From NCBI GenBank assembly GCA_022885665.1, contig JAGQDJ010000618.1, positions 186,001 through 250,000 of the forward strand: a DNA stretch of 64,000 nt, read 5' to 3'. The position numbers and the translations under genes were made by a program. The notes under the pieces are model-generated. The model was not told the DNA's origin. It ran no database searches and saw nothing but the letters and a program-made list of their open reading frames with translations. Positions 58,342 through 64,000 of this stretch are shown here, piece after piece (positions within the stretch are counted from its first letter, which is position 1; every line of letters begins with the position of its first letter). This DNA comes from Triops longicaudatus (Eukaryota > Arthropoda > Branchiopoda > Notostraca > Triopsidae).

Positions 58342-61262
58342 ATGCTTAGAATGCGCCTTATCGGGCGCATTAGACTGAGTAGTTTGATGCGGAGCGCTAG
58401 TTTAGACAGTTTTCAAGTTCCTCAAACAGCTCTTTTGGGGACAGATCGCTCGCAAGGCGAGAATAAACTAGGTATGACATCAAGCAACACTTTATTGTGT
58501 CAGTTTGCATCTCAGAGCACAACACCATTGTGTAACAATACTCTTAATTTGCAAGAAATTTTTGAGTTCGAAGGGTCGCCCATGTCTAAAGAGGTAAAAA
58601 AAAATGCCAGTAAGTTTGAAATGGTTTGATAATAACTTGTTTTACCAGGCTAAGCTACGAAGCTTTCTGGTGGCATATCAATCCCTAGAATTTCAAGAAG
58701 AGACGCGATTGCTTTGCGAACTTGCTGAAGCTTGTGGTGTGAATCACTCCTCCGTCGCGAATATATCAAAGCAGCTGTTGCAAAATCAAGTAAAATTTAT
58801 AAAAAATAAAACGTGTGTACTTTTCAGAACATATCTTTATAAAATTAATTAAAAATGGTAATTATGCGTACACCTGGATTGAAATTAATTTTTAAAAAAG
58901 GCATAAAGAGCATTTACACAGTTAAGAGAAAATTTTACGAAACAGGCTGAAATAGAAAAGCTTTAAAGGTATGACTGTGTAAGTAAATCAAATTTTGACC
59001 AAAGAAGAACTGAAAGAGCTCTATTAGCTTATAATTTTAGTAATTCGAGTTTATAACGACGGAAACAGACTTTACGGTGCTTAAACACATATAACCATGC
59101 TGTTTCGCACTTTGAACGTAACTTGAGCTGAGTTTAGAAATAATACAAAAATTTGTGTCATTTTAGCCCTTTTTTATTCACAGAGTCCTTAAACCCTGCA
59201 GCTTCTGTTGATTTTCTCTCAGATTTTATTGTTTTCGACGATTGAATAGCTCTGAGTGTAAAACTACAATTCAGTACAGGTGTTTTTTTATTTATTTATA
59301 AGTGCGTGAATATAGCTCGTTGCCTCTCCTTTAATTTTGTATTTATTTGCTCTTGTGTAACATTCGTACCGATTAGTACAAGTGTTCTGTTGTAAATCTG
59401 TAGTTGCGATTAAGTAAACCCTCCTACCTCGGGTAGTTTTCGTTTAGACGTTATTGTTATTTTGGGGGTTTGATAGTACTTCGTGTAAGCCTATAATTTA
59501 GTGCAGGTGCGCTATTGTAACTTGTATGATAAGAATTTCTTCGAAAAGCGATCGTGTATCCTTAAATTCAGTATTTTAAGCGTTTTTATAAAAACCAATT
59601 ACTGTACATCGAACGTATGTAATAATTACGATAATTACCATTAACGTAAATAAAGGACCAAGGACATGAATCCCTGCTAAATCTGGAGGAGAAACTCAAG
59701 CAAGCTTTGACGCCCCGATATGTCTCCTTTTTCAAAGAAATTGGTAAATTGGAAGGCGGTGTCAAATTTTTGGTTGACATGAGAAAAGACTTGTTGGTAA
59801 GCTCAGTGCTCCTTATTTTTTTTTTATTTTTTTTTTTAAAGATAATTAATATTTTTTTCACTCTCATTTTAGATGACTATCGATACCCTACCAAGGAGTT
59901 CATCGAATATTCCGTCATTGAAATCAATGTCCAACTCCCTTAAAGAATTGCTTGCTGTGTGGTTCTCGGTTGGAATGCTACAATTACAACGCATTACTTG
60001 GGAAACGCCGTGTGATCTACTCCAAAAAGTATTTTCATATCCGTTCTTTGTCACAGTTTAAAACATGGTTCGATCAAGGTTGCTGCTTATGAAGCTGTGC
60101 ACCCTGTTCGTCACTGGACTGATATTAAACGTCGAGTAGGCCGCTACCGACGTTGTTTCGTTTTCCTTCATCATGCTATGCCCAAAGAACCGTTAGTAGT
60201 CTTGCATACGGCGTTAACTACGGAAATTTCCTCGTGTATTCAAGATATTGTCCCCAAAATCCTTCGAGAAGACTATTCAAGTAAGTCTTACGCTTTAATT
60301 CACGTAAATAAATAAATATTAAAACTAATGCGTTTGAAAAACATATACCCTTGTACTTAAATGTGATTTTAATAAATACCATTGTAATACATACAATTAA
60401 ATTACATTTTCTGCGTTTCTAGGTGGCTGCAATCTCGACTCTCCTTTTGTCAGCTTCGAGTCCGAAAATCCTGATTCCGTCAAAGCTGCGGTATTTTATT
60501 CCATATCGTCTACGCAAAGAGGTCTCCAGGTAGTCTGAACATTTTGCTAAACTATTACCAGTGATAATGTGAAATGCATGTCAGGGTGTAGAGTTGGGCC
60601 ACTCCATGATAAAACGCGTAGTAAGGGAATTGCAGAACGAATTCCCACGTTTGGGTCAATTTTCTTCCTTGTCGCCCATTCCCGGCTTTCGCAACTGGCT
60701 TATGGGCCATATAAAGGACGTGGAAATCAACGCCGCCGGTTCAGTTCTTTCAACCAGTGATCTAACGCAATTAGAAGTCGTTCTCGGATCCCATAGCTCA
60801 GTTTGGAGCCAATTAAGGGACATTTTGAGCAACAATCATTGGGTTCAGCAAGACGAACTGCGCAATGCACTTAAAATGCCTTTGCTAAAGCTGTGTGTTC
60901 AGTACCTTTATAAAGAAAAAAGGCGGGGCTATGCCTTGAATGAAGTTGGTGAGTTATTCGTTGTTTACTCATCCATTCTGATATTTTTCTACTCGTAATG
61001 TATTCTTTAGTTTATTTTGATTTCCTTGTATAAATTTCTATTTTCAGCTAATTTTCATTTGCGGAATGGCGCGGTTTTGTGGCGAATTAATTGGTTGGCC
61101 GACACCACGGTTAGGGGTTTGACTCAATCCTGTGGTTTGATGGTCAACTATCGTTATTTCTTGGATGATTGCGAGTCAAATATGCATCGCTACTCTCAAG
61201 CCAAAGAAATCAAGATTTCCGAGCAGATTGAAAAGTTAATCCCAGTGGTACATAAATTATGA
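58342..61262 (+). CDS. MLYCD: Malonyl-CoA decarboxylase
   Basis: It converts malonyl-CoA to acetyl-CoA and CO2 in mitochondria and peroxisomes, relieving inhibition of fatty acid oxidation. Exons 58342-58593, 58649-58789, 59656-59796, 59873-60028, 60079-60280, 60423-60529, 60585-60948 and 61048-61262 join in phase to 525 residues. The N-terminus (MLRMRLIGRIRLSSLMRSA) is basic and Ser-rich, like a mitochondrial presequence. Conserved blocks are EAVHPVRHWTDIKRRVG, FSSLSPIPGF (with the catalytic Ser), KEKRRGYALNEVANFHLRNG (with the catalytic His) and GLMVNYRYFL. The protein ends HKL, where the human protein has the peroxisomal signal SKL. The acceptor of exon 3 is poor in pyrimidines, after an 866-bp intron in which nothing else was seen. 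The intron before exon 5 is only 50 bp. Confidence 0.95.
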
Positions 61263-61917
61263 TAAGAAGGTTGCTCGGTGTTAAAAGTTAAATAGCCATA
61301 AGATGTAATGCATCGTTAAAAATACTACCCTTTATTATGTATGATACATGAATTCTGTAGACCTAATTTTTATCGAATAAGTTTAACTTTATTTACAAAA
61401 AGTCAAATTAGCCTCGCTTTTATTCTCTGTGTTGTCAATACAATATTAAAAATACCGTCTTGGTTTGAATACCACACTAAATATGACAGAAATTTAAGTC
61501 ACGTGTGCAGCTGTTTGTAGAATCCGTACTCTGTAGTGTGAGTAAAAGGGGTTATCCGTGCCCAAAATGGTGGTAAGTGGTACGATATGTAGTTTTTCGC
61601 TTGAGAAGGGAGCAGCGACCTTTCGTGTTGTTGCTTGAGTTTTGTATATTAATGCACCGTGTTGTATTTTATTGCACACAAATATTGATCACGGTTTTCG
61701 TGGGTTACCCTTTTGACGATGTCCCAGCTCACAAATAAACCGTGCAGTGCATCGATTTCCGGACAGTACGTGGCCATTGTTCCTTTCCACACCATGAGTG
61801 ACCAAGTCAAGAAGTACGTCAGTGTTCAATATTCGGCCGGATATCCACGTACACGGTGCGTCGCAGCCATGTCCCACGTGAATTGCGTTACTTAGCTCTT
61901 ACTATAAGAGCTTAAGG
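61263..61917. other. Intergenic region between MLYCD and the ankyrin gene
   Basis: About 650 bp between two same-strand genes, holding the MLYCD 3' UTR and the next promoter. No conserved coding block or known element was recognised. Confidence 0.4.
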
Positions 61918-64000
61918 ATGAGTGCTGATCAACATGACAAGCAGATCGCTTTAGTTCAGGCATTTCATAATGGACATTACCGGCAAGCGCAGCTCTTACT
62001 TGAATCGGGAATGGACGTCAACTATAAAGACATGCATGGTAAAATAGCACTCAATCAAATGAGAAAAATCAATTTAATTTTCAGTAAATTAAAACCACAG
62101 GGGAAAACCTCCTACCGAAAGCGATTCTGGCGTCCGCGGAAGCGTCGATGAAGAAGCGTTTGTTGCTCTTGTTGCTAGCGTCTGGGGCTGACGTCAATCT
62201 TCCAGATCAGGCTGGACGCACTTCTGTTATGCATGCAGTACTTCAAGGCGAGTTGGACTCTGTGACAGTGCTCATCGCACAGGTAGAGAGACAAGTTGTA
62301 GGGAATAAGTTCTCTAACCTGGTTTTCTTTTCTACACTGTAGGGAACTTGGGATGCGAAGGCCCAAGATCTGGACGGAAACAGTGCCTTGATGCACGCTG
62401 CTATGCTTGGTAGGCAAGATATCGCAAGGGCTTTGCTCAAAGGATTACGGAAATTGCAAATCATTACGTGCTTAAGTGAGTTGATTTCTAGTTGTGGGTG
62501 AACTTTACGTGTTCGTGCTTTTGAGTTGTATTTCCTTAATGCGGTTTTTGCATTGTCGTTACTTTGGTCTCTTAGATACCGTTCTCCAGGTGCCATTTTT
62601 CTTTCCGACGTAAACGTCCGTTTTCTAGCTTCACGGTGAATTTTTTACGAGATACTAAATCCAGAGCTAGCCATCACAAAGCAGACACGTCTTCATTGTC
62701 TTGTTCTAGTCCAAGTCCGACAATTGCGCAAAATTGTGCTATGCGATGTGTTTTATTTGTTGCTCTTGTCGCTTAACGTGTTTTCCACTTTGCCTCATGT
62801 GATTTTGTGTTAGCGTTCCAAGTATTTTCCATTCGAGTATTAAAACGTCAAAATTCAATACTAAAATAAACCGAGATGTTTTGACTCAGTACTCTATTTT
62901 ACATTGATTATAGAGTTATTCTATTGAGCAGCAATATGAAAATTAGAATTATATGCGAACGTTCTTTTATTTTCTCAGGACAAAAGAATGCCGAAGGCTT
63001 GAATGCGGAACAGTTGGCGTTAGTGAACGGTCATTATGCAGTGGCATCCTTCTTAAGCGAGCAGACTCGTTTTTTCCCAGATTTACAGCAAGAGTTTGCA
63101 GATTTGAAAATTGATTCGGAACCGAGTTCTTCATTCGTAAGCGTGCCGGATGCGCCAATGGACTTAATTCGAGTGAAAGAGGAGCATATCCTGACCGGCA
63201 GTCATGTACTGGATATTGACTCGTCCCCAGATGCCCACCTCCCATCAGGGACGTTTCATTTCCTCACTATACCCGCTACCGAAGACAAAGAAATTAACGA
63301 TGGCATGGAATTGATCACGAGGCCGAAGGAAGCTTTACGGCGACCTCGACATTCTGGCCTTCGCCTAGAATCGTTAGAAGAAGGATACCATGAGGATCTG
63401 GCCTTGGATCTCACCGACACGCCCATTATGGGCCTCCGACCGGGGCCACCCAGGACATTCGCTGTGCGTGCAACGAAAATTGGGTTAGAACCTGTGGCTA
63501 CGTTGTTAAAAGCGCCGCGACAGTTAAAGAAATTTATCGATAAAGAAAAAAAAAGCAAGTCTCAATCACCAATTAAGAGCCGTCCTTCGTCACCTGTACC
63601 CTCTCCTACCCGCGAGTATTTGCCCAAAGTGAGACCCGTTTCGCGGGCCTGGCCACCAGACTGGGAATGGCAGTCGCGAACGTCTTCAGCGCCGGAACCA
63701 GAAGTCAAGCAAGCATTGTTGCCACTCGATCCGCTTTGCTTAAAAGACACGGAATCGAAAATATCCAAACGGAGGAAAGCATCAATGAACTCCCAGTACC
63801 CGTTTCCAACAAATAAACTCGCTGTGCAAGATACGCAACTAGTCAAAAGTATGCCAGACGTGAGTCAGACCAGCAACTCCGTTGGCACGACAGAAATTTT
63901 GGTGAAAAACTGCGAAATTAACGACCGTAACCCGAAAATATTGTCCTCGTCACTGCCAGCGTTGCCTTTACCGTCACCACCAAGTAGTGACTCCCCAAAC
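61918..64000 (+). CDS. ANKRD34-like ankyrin repeat protein (3' end cut)
   Basis: Exons 61918-62038, 62101-62282, 62343-62475 and 62979 to the window end join in phase to 486 residues with no stop. The start MSADQHDKQIALVQAFHNGH leads into about four ankyrin repeats: QAQLLLESGMDVNYKDMHG, LLLLLLASGADVNLPDQAGR, VLIAQGTWDAKAQDLDGNSA and GRQDIARALL. Next comes a block reading KGLRKLQIITC, at the place where ANKRD34 proteins have a similar basic-then-hydrophobic segment. The remainder is long, rich in Ser, Pro and charged residues and probably unstructured (SQSPIKSRPSSPVPSPTRE). The match to ANKRD34 rests on repeat layout and spacing and is moderate. The function of the family is not settled. Confidence 0.8.

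Overview
The window is nuclear DNA of an animal, most likely a branchiopod crustacean of the Daphnia type. The genes are multi-exon and closely packed, with mostly short (about 50-100 bp) GT-AG introns. The proteins are arthropod-like, and a vitellogenin carries superoxide-dismutase-like domains at its N-terminus, an arrangement known from Daphnia and Artemia vitellogenins. The species assignment is inference. Gene models were built by hand from conserved protein blocks, splice sites and reading-phase agreement at every junction.

Left part (1-28 kb), mostly housekeeping genes: VPS16 (minus, last codons cut by the left edge); NDUFA4 (plus, divergent from VPS16); a 24-25-exon RasGRF-type Ras exchange factor (minus, 6.0-16.4 kb); MRI1 of the methionine salvage pathway (plus); ADAT2 (minus), whose start overlaps the end of SAC3D1 (minus); a C6orf120-type secretory protein (plus) followed 28 bp later by XPF/ERCC4 (plus).

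Middle part (28-51.5 kb), secreted and reproductive proteins: two small secreted single-Ig-domain proteins (minus) on either side of a single-exon serpin (minus); an ADAMTS-like metalloprotease (plus); and a 26-exon vitellogenin of about 2,817 residues (minus). The vitellogenin has two consecutive SOD-like domains. Both keep the zinc ligands but have lost two copper ligands. They are followed by G/Y/Q/T-rich repeat linkers and an RLKR processing site before the lipid-transfer module.

Right part (51.8-64 kb): a 12-exon haem peroxidase (minus) with an N-terminal membrane anchor. Two of its introns hold, on the opposite strand, a cluster of eight intact tRNA-Gln genes (five UUG, three CUG anticodons) and one decayed copy. 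Then come malonyl-CoA decarboxylase (plus) and the 5' part of an ANKRD34-like ankyrin protein (plus, cut by the right edge).

No complete mobile element, CRISPR array or rRNA was seen. The most unusual items are the double-SOD vitellogenin, the charged coil inserted in its helical domain, a young 150-bp tandem duplication over one of its splice sites, the intron-nested tRNA-Gln array, the overlapping SAC3D1/ADAT2 pair and the two possible N-termini of the peroxidase.
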